Assembly: GCA_934465535.1 (NCBI GenBank)
Contig: CAKSKV010000007.1
Coordinates: 37,329 to 101,328, forward strand
Direction: 5' to 3'
From: an uncultured Clostridia bacterium
Lineage (GTDB): Bacteria > Bacillota > Clostridia > Christensenellales > QALW01
DNA length: 64,000 bases
Part shown: positions 50,900 to 60,002 of the stretch, in pieces
How positions within the stretch are numbered: the first letter of the stretch is position 1
Layout of the letters: each line of letters starts with the position of its first letter
Notes under the pieces: generated by a model
What the model was told of the DNA's origin: nothing
The model's input: only the letters and a program-made list of their open reading frames with translations
Databases searched by the model: none
Made by a program: the position numbers and the translations under genes

Positions 50900-50933
50900 A
50901 AAGGACTTCCCGCATGCATGCGGGAAGTCCTTT
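50900..50933 (+). terminator. Terminator after the fumarase genes
   Basis: Perfect palindrome with 17-base arms (AAAGGACTTCCCGCATG and its complement) ending in TTT. Its core CTTCCCGCA...TGCGGGAAG recurs in the hairpin at 51681-51713. Confidence 0.8.
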
Positions 50934-51023
50934 AATGTTGCATAATTATGAATAATGTGAATCACTGATGGACAAACAATGATTTTTGCACTGTTTTCAC
51001 ATCTTGCAGGATAGTTTTGTGCA

Positions 51024-51052
51024 TTTACTTGTCCCTGTTCTGATGATAAAAT
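51024..51052 (+). promoter_or_regulatory. Candidate promoter of the small surface protein gene
   Basis: TTTACT (51024-51029), 17-base spacer, TAAAAT (51047-51052), about 32 bases before the start codon. Confidence 0.45.
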
Positions 51053-51083
51053 AAAGCAAAACAAAACAAATGGAGGAGAGAAC

Positions 51084-51641
51084 ATGAAAAAGTTTTTTGT
51101 TTCTTTGGCAGTAGTTTGCATGATCAGCCTGCTCGCAGTGTCTGCTTTTGCATACGATTCACATCCTGTAGCAGATATGGTTTCCGGCGTAGCAATAAGT
51201 GAAGACAGCACAAAAATGGTTATTACGCTTACTGAGAAAATGGACGCATGGAGAGGCGGCGGTCTTCGCGTTTCTGTTTTTGAAGAGAAGCCTGAGTTAA
51301 CTGATCAGAATCTGTTTTGGGCGATTTTTGGCGGAAGCTACAAGGACGGCGAACAAACAATAACTGTTGACAGACTTGTTTATTCCGATAATGCACCCGT
51401 TTCGGCTGAGAAAACTGTTGAGTTAGTGCTCGAAGGCGAGAAGAAGTTCGAAAAGAACAAGACCTATTACATCGGACTTTGCCCGCTTGATGGTGCAGGC
51501 AACTGGACATTTAGTGAGACTCTGTATGAGTTCACCTATACTGAAGGTCAGAAGCCCACTGCTGACTTCTCCGTAATCGCTTATGCTGTTGCTGCCATCA
51601 CCGGCTGCGGCGCTCTGGTTGTTGCTAAGAAGAGAGGATAA
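51084..51641 (+). CDS. Secreted surface protein with C-terminal membrane tail
   Basis: 185 residues. Signal peptide MKKFFVSLAVVCMISLLAVSAFAYD with likely cleavage after AFA. A central beta-rich region (~30-155) lies between it and a C-terminal hydrophobic helix (FSVIAYAVAAITGCGALVVA) ending KKRG. The tail has the shape of a sortase sorting signal but no LPXTG; the preceding residues are QKPTADF, so anchoring could be by an unusual signal or just the helix. Codons are visibly more A/T-rich (AAA, GTT, ACT, GAA, AGA) than in neighbours, pointing to high expression or a different origin. GGAGGAGAG lies before the ATG. Not recognised as a known family. Confidence 0.75.
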   Translation: MKKFFVSLAVVCMISLLAVSAFAYDSHPVADMVSGVAISEDSTKMVITLTEKMDAWRGGGLRVSVFEEKPELTDQNLFWAIFGGSYKDGEQTITVDRLVYSDNAPVSAEKTVELVLEGEKKFEKNKTYYIGLCPLDGAGNWTFSETLYEFTYTEGQKPTADFSVIAYAVAAITGCGALVVAKKRG

Positions 51642-51680
51642 TCCCCTTAATCGGCAAAAATCAATTGCATAAAAGGTAAA

Positions 51681-51713
51681 AAGGGCTTCCCGCAAGCGTG
51701 CGGGAAGCCTTTT
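51681..51713 (+). terminator. Terminator of the surface protein gene
   Basis: GCTTCCCGCA / TGCGGGAAGC core extended by three or four pairs, loop AGCG, then TTTT. Confidence 0.8.
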
Positions 51714-51779
51714 AATATCCGTGCATAAACCGCATTAAAGCAAAGGCAAATATATTAACATTTATCCACGGTGTTTTGA

Positions 51780-51808
51780 TTGACAAACAGTGCGCGCTGT
51801 TATACAAT
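51780..51808 (+). promoter_or_regulatory. Promoter of the pyrimidine operon
   Basis: TTGACA (51780-51785), 17-base spacer, TACAAT (51803-51808). The spacer contains an imperfect dyad AACAG-TGCGCG-CTGTT that could be an operator. Transcript start is expected near 51815, leaving a leader of ~126 bases. Confidence 0.75.
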
Positions 51809-51900
51809 AAGCATACTGAGATTATCTTTAAGCCGGTGCGGGACATCGGCAAGATATAAAAGCAGCAGCGCCGCGCTGGCGTGCTTCATAACGCTTTTAT

Positions 51901-51931
51901 GCCTTGCCGTACCCCGACAGGGCTTTTGTTT
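51901..51931 (+). promoter_or_regulatory. Candidate attenuator in the pyr leader
   Basis: Six-pair stem GCCTTG / CAGGGC (one G-U pair) followed by TTTTGTTT and then the pyrC ribosome binding site. Another small stem (CAGCG / CGCTG) lies upstream at 51868-51880. It resembles a weak attenuator; no PyrR-binding consensus was seen. Confidence 0.3.
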
Positions 51932-51940
51932 CGGAGAGTT

Positions 51941-53155
51941 ATGAAGCTGTATTTTGAAAATTGCCGCAGATATGCAAACGGCCGCCTTGAGCTGCCCGCC
52001 TCCTTTGTATCGGAGCTTCCCGATAATGGCGAGGATAAATATTTTACCGATAAATTTATATTCCCGGCGTTCTGTGATGTTCATGTGCATCTCAGAGAGC
52101 CGGGTTTTTCTTACAAGGAAACCGTTGCCTCCGGCACTGCGGCTGCCGCCCGCGGCGGCTTTACCGATGTATGCACCATGCCCAACCTTTCCCCGGTGCC
52201 GGACAGCGCAGCGCATATAAAGCAGCAGCTGGATATAATCCAAAAGGACGCCAGCGTGCGCGTGCATCCCTTTGCCGCTCTTACCGTGGGGGAAAAGGGG
52301 CAGGAGCCGGCGGCCCTTGAGGAGCTTGCCCCGCTGTGCATAGGCTTTTCCGACGACGGCAAGGGGGTGCAGAGCCGCTCCCTTATGCTGGAGCTTATGC
52401 AGCGGGTAAAAAAGCTGGGCAGCATAATATCCGCCCATTGCGAGGATGAAGCCCTTGTACAGGGGGGATATATAAATAAAGGCGCCTATGCCCTTGCCCA
52501 CGGACATGCCGGCATAAGCGCGCAAAGCGAGTGGCGCCCCATAGCGCGGGATCTTGAGCTGGCGGCGCAGACGGGCTGCAAATACCATGTGTGTCATGTT
52601 TCCTGCCGGGAGAGCGTGGAGCTGCTGCGCCGGGCCAAGGCGGCGGGGCTGGATGTAACCTGCGAGACCGCGCCGCACTACCTGCTGCTGGATGAAGGCA
52701 GCCTTCGGGAGGACGGGCGCTTCAAAATGAACCCGCCCCTGCGCACAAAGGAGGACCGCGCGGCTCTTATCGACGGATTGCTGGACGGCACGGTGGACAT
52801 GATAGCCACCGACCACGCACCGCACGCTCCGCAGGAAAAATCACGCGGGCTGAAGGACAGCCTTATGGGGGTAACGGGGCTGGAAACCGCCTTTGCGGCG
52901 CTGTATACCGGGCTTGTAAAGCCGGGCATCCTTCCCCTTGAAAGGCTGGTGCACCTTATGACAGACGCGCCGCGCGAGCGCTTTTGCATTGAAAAAACCG
53001 CCGATATATGCGTTTTTGATACGCAGACGCCCTTTGAGGTGCGGCCGGAGGAATTTTTATCCATGGGAAAAAGCACGCCCTTTGCCGGAAAAACCGTGCA
53101 GGGCAAATGCCTTATAACTGTATGCGGAGGTAAAACTGTATGGACAGAGAACTGA
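51941..53155 (+). CDS. pyrC: Dihydroorotase
   Basis: Closes N-carbamoyl-aspartate to dihydroorotate. 404 residues from the ATG at 51941 (GGAG five bases upstream); an in-frame extension to 51881 is unlikely. Metal ligands are in DVHVHLREPG, SAHCEDEAL, HVSCRESV and ATDHAPH. The pattern is that of class I dihydroorotases. First gene of the pyr operon; its end overlaps carA by 16 bases. Confidence 0.94.
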   Translation: MKLYFENCRRYANGRLELPASFVSELPDNGEDKYFTDKFIFPAFCDVHVHLREPGFSYKETVASGTAAAARGGFTDVCTMPNLSPVPDSAAHIKQQLDIIQKDASVRVHPFAALTVGEKGQEPAALEELAPLCIGFSDDGKGVQSRSLMLELMQRVKKLGSIISAHCEDEALVQGGYINKGAYALAHGHAGISAQSEWRPIARDLELAAQTGCKYHVCHVSCRESVELLRRAKAAGLDVTCETAPHYLLLDEGSLREDGRFKMNPPLRTKEDRAALIDGLLDGTVDMIATDHAPHAPQEKSRGLKDSLMGVTGLETAFAALYTGLVKPGILPLERLVHLMTDAPRERFCIEKTADICVFDTQTPFEVRPEEFLSMGKSTPFAGKTVQGKCLITVCGGKTVWTEN

Positions 53156-54267
53156 TGACGGATTGCGACCGTAAGCTGGTCTTTCGGGACGGCACGGAAT
53201 ACTACGGCTACGGCTTCGGCTGCGATTGCGACCGTGTGTGCGAAATTGTGTTTAACACCTCGCCCGTTGGCTATCAGGAGATAGTTTCCGACCCGTCCTA
53301 TACCTATCAGGCGGTGGTAATGACCTACCCTCTCATAGGCAATTACGGCATAACCGATGAGGATTTTGAAACCCGCGTGCCCACCATAGGCGCGCTTATA
53401 GTGCGGGAGTACAACGACCGCCCGTCCAACTTCCGCTCCACGCGCACGCTGGATGAGGTAATGCAGGAATATAAAATACCGGGCATATACGGCGTGGACA
53501 CCCGCCGCCTTACCCGCAGCATACGGGATGAGGGCAGCCGCCCGGTGCTTATAACCGCCGCCTCCACCCCCACGGAGCAGGCGGTAAAGCTGCTTGCCCG
53601 CATAAAGCCGCCGCATGACGCGGTGGACAGGGTAAGCTGCCGCAAGCGCCGCTATGTGCGCACCGCCCGCGCCCGCTTCAGCGTGGCCGTGGTGGACTGC
53701 GGCTGCAAGCAGAACATAGTGCGCTCCCTTTTGGCGCGCGGGTGCAATGTGACCGTGCTGCCCTACACCGTAACCGCACAGGAAATAGAAAACATGCAGC
53801 CCGACGGCGTGCTTTTCTCCAACGGCCCCGGCGACCCGCAGGATGTGCCGCAGGTGGCAGCCTTGGCCGCTGCGCTGCGGGGGAAATATCCCATCTTCGG
53901 CATATGCCTTGGGCATCAGGTGCTGGCTCTTGCCTGCGGCGCCTCCACCTATAAGCTGAAATTCGGCCACCGCGGCGGCAATCATCCCGTAAAGGAGCTT
54001 GCCACCGGGCGCGTGGAGATAACCTCTCAGAATCACAGCTACGCCGTGGAGGAAAGCAGCCTTGAGGGCACCGGGCTTACCGTTACCCACCGCAACCTTC
54101 TTGACGGCACGGTGGAGGGGCTGGAGTGCGCAAGGGACAGGCTCTTCAGCGTGCAGTACCACCCCGAAAGCGCGCCGGGGCCGCAGGACAGCGCATATCT
54201 TTTTGATAAATTCCTCTCCCTTATGGAGCAGGCAAAGGAGGAAAAACACAATGCCAAAGCGCAGTGA
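53140..54267 (+). CDS. carA: Carbamoyl-phosphate synthase small (glutaminase) subunit
   Basis: 375 residues. N-terminal CPSase domain (FRDGTEYYGYGFG...NTSPVGYQEIVSDPSY) and C-terminal class I glutaminase with the nucleophile Cys in GICLGHQVLALACG and catalytic His/Glu in YHPESAPGP. It feeds ammonia to CarB. GGAGG lies nine bases before the ATG, inside pyrC. Location in the pyr operon marks this as the pyrimidine-linked synthase, though arginine synthesis may share it. Confidence 0.95.
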   Translation: MDRELMTDCDRKLVFRDGTEYYGYGFGCDCDRVCEIVFNTSPVGYQEIVSDPSYTYQAVVMTYPLIGNYGITDEDFETRVPTIGALIVREYNDRPSNFRSTRTLDEVMQEYKIPGIYGVDTRRLTRSIRDEGSRPVLITAASTPTEQAVKLLARIKPPHDAVDRVSCRKRRYVRTARARFSVAVVDCGCKQNIVRSLLARGCNVTVLPYTVTAQEIENMQPDGVLFSNGPGDPQDVPQVAALAAALRGKYPIFGICLGHQVLALACGASTYKLKFGHRGGNHPVKELATGRVEITSQNHSYAVEESSLEGTGLTVTHRNLLDGTVEGLECARDRLFSVQYHPESAPGPQDSAYLFDKFLSLMEQAKEEKHNAKAQ

Positions 54268-57200
54268 CATTCATAAAATACTGGTGATAGGCTCCGGCCC
54301 CATAGTAATAGGACAGGCGGCGGAATTTGACTATGCCGGCACGCAGGCCTGCCTTGCGCTTCGCGAGGAGGGCTACGAGGTGGTGCTGTGCAACTCCAAC
54401 CCCGCTACCATAATGACGGACACCTCCATAGCCGACAAGGTATACATGGAGCCCCTTACCCTGGAATACTTGGCAAGGGTAATAAGATACGAGCGCCCCG
54501 ACGCAGTGCTGCCCGGTATAGGCGGACAGACCGGGCTTAACCTTGCAATGCAGCTTTATAAAAAGGGCGTGCTTGCCGAGTGCGGCGTGGAGCTGCTGGG
54601 CACCGACGCCCGCAGCATAGAGCGCGCGGAGGACCGCGAGCTGTTCAAGGAGCTGTGCGCCGAGGTGGGCGAGCCGGTGCTGCCCTCCTTAACTGCACAA
54701 ACCGTGGAGGAGGGGCTTAAGGCGGCGCAAAGCATAGGCTATCCCGTGGTGCTGCGCCCCGCCTTTACTCTGGGCGGCACGGGCGGCGGCTTTGCCGACG
54801 ATGAAGCGCAGTGCGCCGAAATGCTGGAAAACGCGCTCAAGCTCTCCCCGGTGCATCAGGTGCTGGTGGAAAAAAGCATCCGCGGATATAAAGAAATTGA
54901 ATACGAGGTAATACGCGATGCCGCCGACACCGCCATCACGGTGTGCAACATGGAAAACATCGACCCCGTAGGCATCCATACCGGGGATTCCGCAGTGGTA
55001 TGCCCCTCTCAAAGCCTCACCAATAAGGAATATCATATGCTCAGGGACAGCGCGCTAAGGCTCATCCGCGCCCTTAAGATAGAGGGGGGCTGCAATGTAC
55101 AGTTTGCGCTGGATCCGCTGTCCTTCGGCTACTATGTAATAGAAGTAAACCCCCGCGTGTCCCGTTCCTCCGCGTTAGCATCCAAGGCAAGCGGCTACCC
55201 AATAGCGCGGGTTTCGGCGAAGATCGCCGTGGGTATGCGCCTTGAGGAAATACAGCTTGCCAACACCCCGGCGGCGTTTGAGCCGGCGCTGGACTATGTT
55301 ATAACCAAGCTGCCCCGTTTCCCCTTTGATAAGTTCACTACGGCGGACAACCGTCTTTCCACCCAAATGAAGGCAACGGGCGAAACCATGGGAGTGGGGC
55401 GCACCATCGAGGAAAGCCTGCTTAAGGCCGTGCGCTCCCTTGAGGCGGGCACAAAGCACCTGTGGCTTAAAAAATTCCTTGCCTTTTCCGACAGCGAGCT
55501 GCTGGACTACTGCGCGCAGGGCACGGACGACCGTCTTTGCGCCGTGGCAGAACTGTGCCGCAGGGATGCAGATCCCGGCAGAATCAGCGATGTTACCGGC
55601 ATAGATATGCTTTTTATCGACAAGATACGCAATATCGTGGCCATGGAGCGCAGCCTTGCGGCCTCCCCGCGCGACGCGCAGACCCTTTACCGCGCCAAGC
55701 GCATGGGCTTTGCCGACAGCACCGTGGCGCATCTTTGGAACACCGATGAGCAGGAGGTATACGCCATTCGGGAGAAAAACGGCATTTTCCCGGTGTATAA
55801 AATGATAGACAGCTGCTCCTCGGAGTTTGAAAGCTACATTCCCTACTTCTACTCCACCTACGAGGATGAAAACGAATCCCGCGTGTCCGAAAACAAAAAG
55901 ATAGTGGTGCTGGGCTCCGGCCCCATAAGGATAGGTCAGGGCGTGGAATTCGATTATTCCACCGTGCATGCGGTGTCCACCATACGCGCCTGCGGCTACG
56001 AGGCCATAATCATCAACAACAACCCGGAAACGGTTTCCACCGATTATACCTGCGCCGACAAGCTGTATTTTGAGCCGCTGTGCGTGGAGGATGTAATGAA
56101 TGTGCTGCGCCTGGAACGGCCGGAGGGCGTTATAGCCACCTTGGGCGGGCAGACCGCAATCAACCTCTGCGACGGGCTTGTGCGCCGCGGAGTAAACATT
56201 ATCGGCACCGGACGGGAGGCCATCGACCGCGCGGAGGACCGCGAGCTTTTCGAGCAGCTGCTTAAAAAGCTGAATATTCCGCACCCGGAGGGCAGAACGG
56301 TAAGCAGCATTGAGCAGGGCGTGGAGGCCGCAAAGGAAATAGGCTACCCGGTGCTGCTGCGGCCTTCGTTTGTGCTGGGCGGCAGAGCCATGCAGATAGC
56401 CACGGACGAGCAGCAGCTGCGCCGGTATCTGCGCACTGCGGTGGAGGTGGATGCCGACCGCCCCGTGCTTGTGGATAAATACATTGAGGGCAAGGAGGTG
56501 GAGGTGGACGCCGTATGCGACGGCACCGATGTTTTCCTGCCCGGCATAATGGAGCTGGTGGAACGCACGGGCATCCACAGCGGCGATTCCATAAGCGTGT
56601 ATCCCACCTTCAGCATATCGGAAAAGGTTAAAAGCACCATAGCCGACTACACCGTGCGGCTGGGGCTGGGCATAGGCATTGTGGGGCTTTACAACATACA
56701 GTTTATAGTTGCGCCCGATCAGAGCGTGTATATAATCGAGGTCAACCCGCGTTCTTCAAGAACCGTGCCCTTCCTCTCCAAGGCCACCGGCTACGGGCTT
56801 GCCGATATAGCCACTAAGGTCATGCTGGGGGCGCGGCTGCGCGATATGGGCCTTACCGGGCAGCCCAAGCCCCGCAGCGACCGATGGTTTGTCAAGGCAC
56901 CGGCCTTCTCCTTCTCCAAGCTCCACGGCATGGACGCATACCTTTCGCCCGAGATGAAATCCACCGGCGAGGCCATAGGCTACGACGCCCGGCTTACCCG
57001 TGCGCTCTATAAGGCGCTTCAGGCCTCCGGCATGAAAATAGTAAACTACGGCACGGTGCTTGCCACTATCGCCGATAAAGACAAAGAGGAGGCGCTTCCC
57101 CTTATACGCCGGTTTTATAACCTGGGCTTTAATATCCGCGCCACCGAGGGCACGGCGGCCTTCCTCAAGCAGCACGGCATCCGCACCCATGCGCTTAAAA

Positions 57201-57430
57201 AGCTCAGTCAGGGCTCCGGCGAGATACCCGACGAGCTGCGCCGCGGATATGTCAGCTATGTCATAAACACAAGGGATATGAGCTCCTCCAAGGTTATGTC
57301 GGACGGCTTTGAAATAAGGCGGTGCGCGGCGGAGAACGGGGTTACGATGTTTTCCTCGCTGGACACGGTGCGGGTGCTGCTGGATGTGCTGGAGGAAATG
57401 ACCTTCCGCGTATCCACAATAGACGCCTGA
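54251..57430 (+). CDS. carB: Carbamoyl-phosphate synthase large subunit
   Basis: 1059 residues: two ATP-grasp halves. The first starts ILVIGSGPIVIGQAAEFDYAG; the second repeats as IVVLGSGPIRIGQGVEFDYST near residue 560. The C-terminal MGS-like allosteric domain (NYGTVLATIADKD to the end) is present. I take the ATG at 54251 because AGGAGG lies nine bases upstream, within carA. Makes carbamoyl phosphate from bicarbonate, two ATP and ammonia from CarA. Confidence 0.96.
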   Translation: MPKRSDIHKILVIGSGPIVIGQAAEFDYAGTQACLALREEGYEVVLCNSNPATIMTDTSIADKVYMEPLTLEYLARVIRYERPDAVLPGIGGQTGLNLAMQLYKKGVLAECGVELLGTDARSIERAEDRELFKELCAEVGEPVLPSLTAQTVEEGLKAAQSIGYPVVLRPAFTLGGTGGGFADDEAQCAEMLENALKLSPVHQVLVEKSIRGYKEIEYEVIRDAADTAITVCNMENIDPVGIHTGDSAVVCPSQSLTNKEYHMLRDSALRLIRALKIEGGCNVQFALDPLSFGYYVIEVNPRVSRSSALASKASGYPIARVSAKIAVGMRLEEIQLANTPAAFEPALDYVITKLPRFPFDKFTTADNRLSTQMKATGETMGVGRTIEESLLKAVRSLEAGTKHLWLKKFLAFSDSELLDYCAQGTDDRLCAVAELCRRDADPGRISDVTGIDMLFIDKIRNIVAMERSLAASPRDAQTLYRAKRMGFADSTVAHLWNTDEQEVYAIREKNGIFPVYKMIDSCSSEFESYIPYFYSTYEDENESRVSENKKIVVLGSGPIRIGQGVEFDYSTVHAVSTIRACGYEAIIINNNPETVSTDYTCADKLYFEPLCVEDVMNVLRLERPEGVIATLGGQTAINLCDGLVRRGVNIIGTGREAIDRAEDRELFEQLLKKLNIPHPEGRTVSSIEQGVEAAKEIGYPVLLRPSFVLGGRAMQIATDEQQLRRYLRTAVEVDADRPVLVDKYIEGKEVEVDAVCDGTDVFLPGIMELVERTGIHSGDSISVYPTFSISEKVKSTIADYTVRLGLGIGIVGLYNIQFIVAPDQSVYIIEVNPRSSRTVPFLSKATGYGLADIATKVMLGARLRDMGLTGQPKPRSDRWFVKAPAFSFSKLHGMDAYLSPEMKSTGEAIGYDARLTRALYKALQASGMKIVNYGTVLATIADKDKEEALPLIRRFYNLGFNIRATEGTAAFLKQHGIRTHALKKLSQGSGEIPDELRRGYVSYVINTRDMSSSKVMSDGFEIRRCAAENGVTMFSSLDTVRVLLDVLEEMTFRVSTIDA

Positions 57431-57481
57431 ACCGCAGTGCGGACACCTAAGCATACAACAATATAAACGGAGAAAGCAATA

Positions 57482-58222
57482 ATGAAGCAGGTTATCCTTA
57501 CAATAGAACAAAGCGCTCCCGTCGCCCGCGGCACCGTGCGTACCGTCTTAAGCGGCGATACAAGCGCAATAACCCGTCCCGGGCAGTTTATAAATATATT
57601 GCTTGATAATAAATATCTGCGCCGTCCGCTGTCGGTGTGCGACTGCACAAAAGGGGAAAACGGCAGCGTAACGGTAATATACAAGACTGTGGGAGAGGGA
57701 ACCCTTAAGCTTAGCCGGCTGTCCGAGGGAACGCATCTGGATGTGCTTACCGGGCTAGGAAACGGCTACGATACCGCCCCCGCAGGGGAAAGCCCGCTGC
57801 TTATCGGCGGCGGCGCGGGAGTGCCGCCTATGTATATGCTTTGCAGGGAGCTTATAAGCCTTGGCAAAAGCGTGCAGGTAATAGCGGGCTGGAACAGCGC
57901 CGATGAGGCTTTTTATACCGAAGAATTCCGCGCGCTGGGCGCGGCCTTAACGGTGGCAACGGCGGACGGCACCATGGGAATAAAGGGCTTTGTGACTGAT
58001 GCCATGAAAAACATGAAATACAGCTATATTTATGCCTGCGGGCCCCTTCCCATGCTTAAAGCGGTGGATGCCGCCGCCGCTTCCGGCGGACAGCTCAGCT
58101 TTGAGGAGCGCATGGGCTGCGGATTCGGAGCCTGCATGGGGTGCAGCTGCAAAACAAAATACGGCTATAAGCGCATCTGCCGCGACGGCCCCGTGCTTAC
58201 AAGGGAGGAGATAATATGGTAA
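57482..58222 (+). CDS. pyrK: Dihydroorotate dehydrogenase electron-transfer subunit
   Basis: 246 residues. FAD-binding YLRRPLSVCD, NAD-binding PLLIGGGAGVPPMYMLC and a C-terminal [2Fe-2S] site (GCGFGACMGCSCKTK...RICRDGPVL). It passes electrons from PyrD (class IB) to NAD. The 3' end overlaps pyrD by seven bases. Related in fold to the FlxA-like protein at 44763. Confidence 0.94.
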   Translation: MKQVILTIEQSAPVARGTVRTVLSGDTSAITRPGQFINILLDNKYLRRPLSVCDCTKGENGSVTVIYKTVGEGTLKLSRLSEGTHLDVLTGLGNGYDTAPAGESPLLIGGGAGVPPMYMLCRELISLGKSVQVIAGWNSADEAFYTEEFRALGAALTVATADGTMGIKGFVTDAMKNMKYSYIYACGPLPMLKAVDAAAASGGQLSFEERMGCGFGACMGCSCKTKYGYKRICRDGPVLTREEIIW

Positions 58223-59181
58223 AAAACAAAACCGCGCAGCCGGAAAAGCCGGAAAACCCGTTTTTGGCGGATACGCGCGTAACGCTTTGCGGAATAACGC
58301 TGGATAACCCGGTTATCCCCGCCAGCGGCACCTTCGGCTACGGTGCGGAGTTTGCGGAAGTATACGATATAAACTGTCTGGGCACCTTTTCCTTCAAGGG
58401 CACCACGGAAAAGGCGCGCTTTGGCAACGATACCCCCCGTATTGCGGAATGTCCTGGCGGGCTGCTCAATTCCGTAGGGCTGCAGAACCCGGGCGTGGAG
58501 GCAGTGTTAAAGGAAGAGCTGCCCCGGCTTGAAAAAGTGTTCCGTAAGCCGGTAATGGCAAATGTCAGCGGCTTTTCCGTTGAAGAATATGTCCGCGTGG
58601 TAAGCCGACTTGAGGAGTGCGACCGGATAGGCTGGTACGAAATAAACATCTCCTGCCCCAATGTCCACGGCGGCGGCATGGCCTTCGGCACCGAGCCGGG
58701 AGCGGCGGCGCAGGTAACGGCAGCCGTGCGCAGGGCGACAAAAAAGCCCGTAATAATGAAGCTTTCCCCCAATACCGGGGATATAACCGCAGTGGCGCGC
58801 GCCTGCCGCGATGCCGGGGCGGACGGCCTGAGCCTTATAAACACCCTGATGGGTATGAGAATAGACATAAAACGCCGGCGCCCCGTGCTTGCCAATACCA
58901 CGGGCGGGCTTTCCGGCCCGGCAGTGCTGCCGGTTGCGCTGCGCATGGTGTGGCAGGTGTATGAGGCGGTGGATATTCCCATAATCGGCATGGGCGGCGT
59001 CAGCTCCGCACGGGATGTGGCGGAAATGATGCTGGCCGGCGCCACCGCAGTGGAAATAGGCGCTGCAAACCTTGTGCAGCCCTATGCCTGCCGGGATATA
59101 ATAAACGAGCTTCCGCTTTTAATGAAGGAGCTTGGAATAAATAAACTATCCGAATTAACGGGAGGAGCGCATAATGGGTAA
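58216..59181 (+). CDS. pyrD: Dihydroorotate dehydrogenase, class IB catalytic subunit
   Basis: 321 residues. NPVIPASGTFGYG, SCPNVHGGGMAFGT (with the class I catalytic Cys region EINISCPN) and GMGGVSSARDVAEMMLAGATAVEIG (FMN phosphate site) identify PyrDB. Works with PyrK to reduce NAD. Start ATG follows GGAGG; overlaps pyrF by eight bases. Confidence 0.95.
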   Translation: MVKNKTAQPEKPENPFLADTRVTLCGITLDNPVIPASGTFGYGAEFAEVYDINCLGTFSFKGTTEKARFGNDTPRIAECPGGLLNSVGLQNPGVEAVLKEELPRLEKVFRKPVMANVSGFSVEEYVRVVSRLEECDRIGWYEINISCPNVHGGGMAFGTEPGAAAQVTAAVRRATKKPVIMKLSPNTGDITAVARACRDAGADGLSLINTLMGMRIDIKRRRPVLANTTGGLSGPAVLPVALRMVWQVYEAVDIPIIGMGGVSSARDVAEMMLAGATAVEIGAANLVQPYACRDIINELPLLMKELGINKLSELTGGAHNG

Positions 59182-59881
59182 GGATGTAATTATAGCCTGT
59201 GATTTTGCTTCGGGCAAACAGACCGAGGATTTTCTCTCCTGCTTTTCGCAGCAGCGTCCCTTTGTCAAAATCGGCATGGAGCTTTTCTATGCCGAGGGGC
59301 CGGATATCGTGCGCCGCCTGAAGAAGCGCGGACATAAGGTGTTTCTGGATCTTAAGCTGCACGATATTCCCAACACCGTAAAAAAGACCATGGCGGTGCT
59401 GTCCGGGCTGGGAGCGGATATGTGCAACCTGCACGCCGCCGGCGGCAGCGCAATGATGAGGGCAGCTCTTGAGGGGCTTACCCGGCCCGACGGCACGCGC
59501 CCGCTGCTTATTGCCGTCACGCAGCTCACCTCCACAAGCCCGCAGACCCTTAAGGAGGAGCTGCTTATAAACGAATCCATGCAGGATACCGTGCTGCACT
59601 ATGCGCGCAACGCCGAAAATTCGGGGCTGGACGGCGTTGTCTGCTCTCCGCTTGAGGCCGAAAGCGTGCATACAGCATGCGGCAGCGGCTTTATAACCGT
59701 TACCCCCGGCGTGCGCTTTGCAAACGCCGAAAAGGACGATCAGACCCGCGTCATGACCCCCCTGCAGGCACGCGCGCAGGGCAGCGATTATATAGTGGTG
59801 GGCCGCCCCGTAACCGCCGCTGCCGATCCCGCCGCAGCATATGCCCGCTGCGTAAGGGAGTTCGTTTTGGGGCAGGAATAA
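59174..59881 (+). CDS. pyrF: Orotidine 5'-phosphate decarboxylase
   Basis: 235 residues. The catalytic Asp-Lys array is FLDLKLHDIPNTV; IACDFASGKQ at the N-terminus and VTPGVRFANAEKDDQ with YIVVGRPVTAA at the phosphate site are typical. Converts OMP to UMP. GGGAGG precedes the ATG, inside pyrD. Confidence 0.95.
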   Translation: MGKDVIIACDFASGKQTEDFLSCFSQQRPFVKIGMELFYAEGPDIVRRLKKRGHKVFLDLKLHDIPNTVKKTMAVLSGLGADMCNLHAAGGSAMMRAALEGLTRPDGTRPLLIAVTQLTSTSPQTLKEELLINESMQDTVLHYARNAENSGLDGVVCSPLEAESVHTACGSGFITVTPGVRFANAEKDDQTRVMTPLQARAQGSDYIVVGRPVTAAADPAAAYARCVREFVLGQE

Positions 59882-60002
59882 TAAACGGCAAAATGCAAAA
59901 CGGCCGCAGCCGGCTAAAACACTTGCCCAAGCTGCGGATAAATACAGCCGCACCGGCGGGGTAAATTCCGTGCCGGTGCCCTGAAAGAAAGGAAACAGTA
60001 TA

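Noticed and set aside
49330..50919. 529-codon open frame on the minus strand
   Set aside because: Antisense to both fumarase genes.
51809..51940. PyrR-binding attenuator
   Set aside because: No PyrR anti-antiterminator consensus found; only a weak stem with a T-rich tail.
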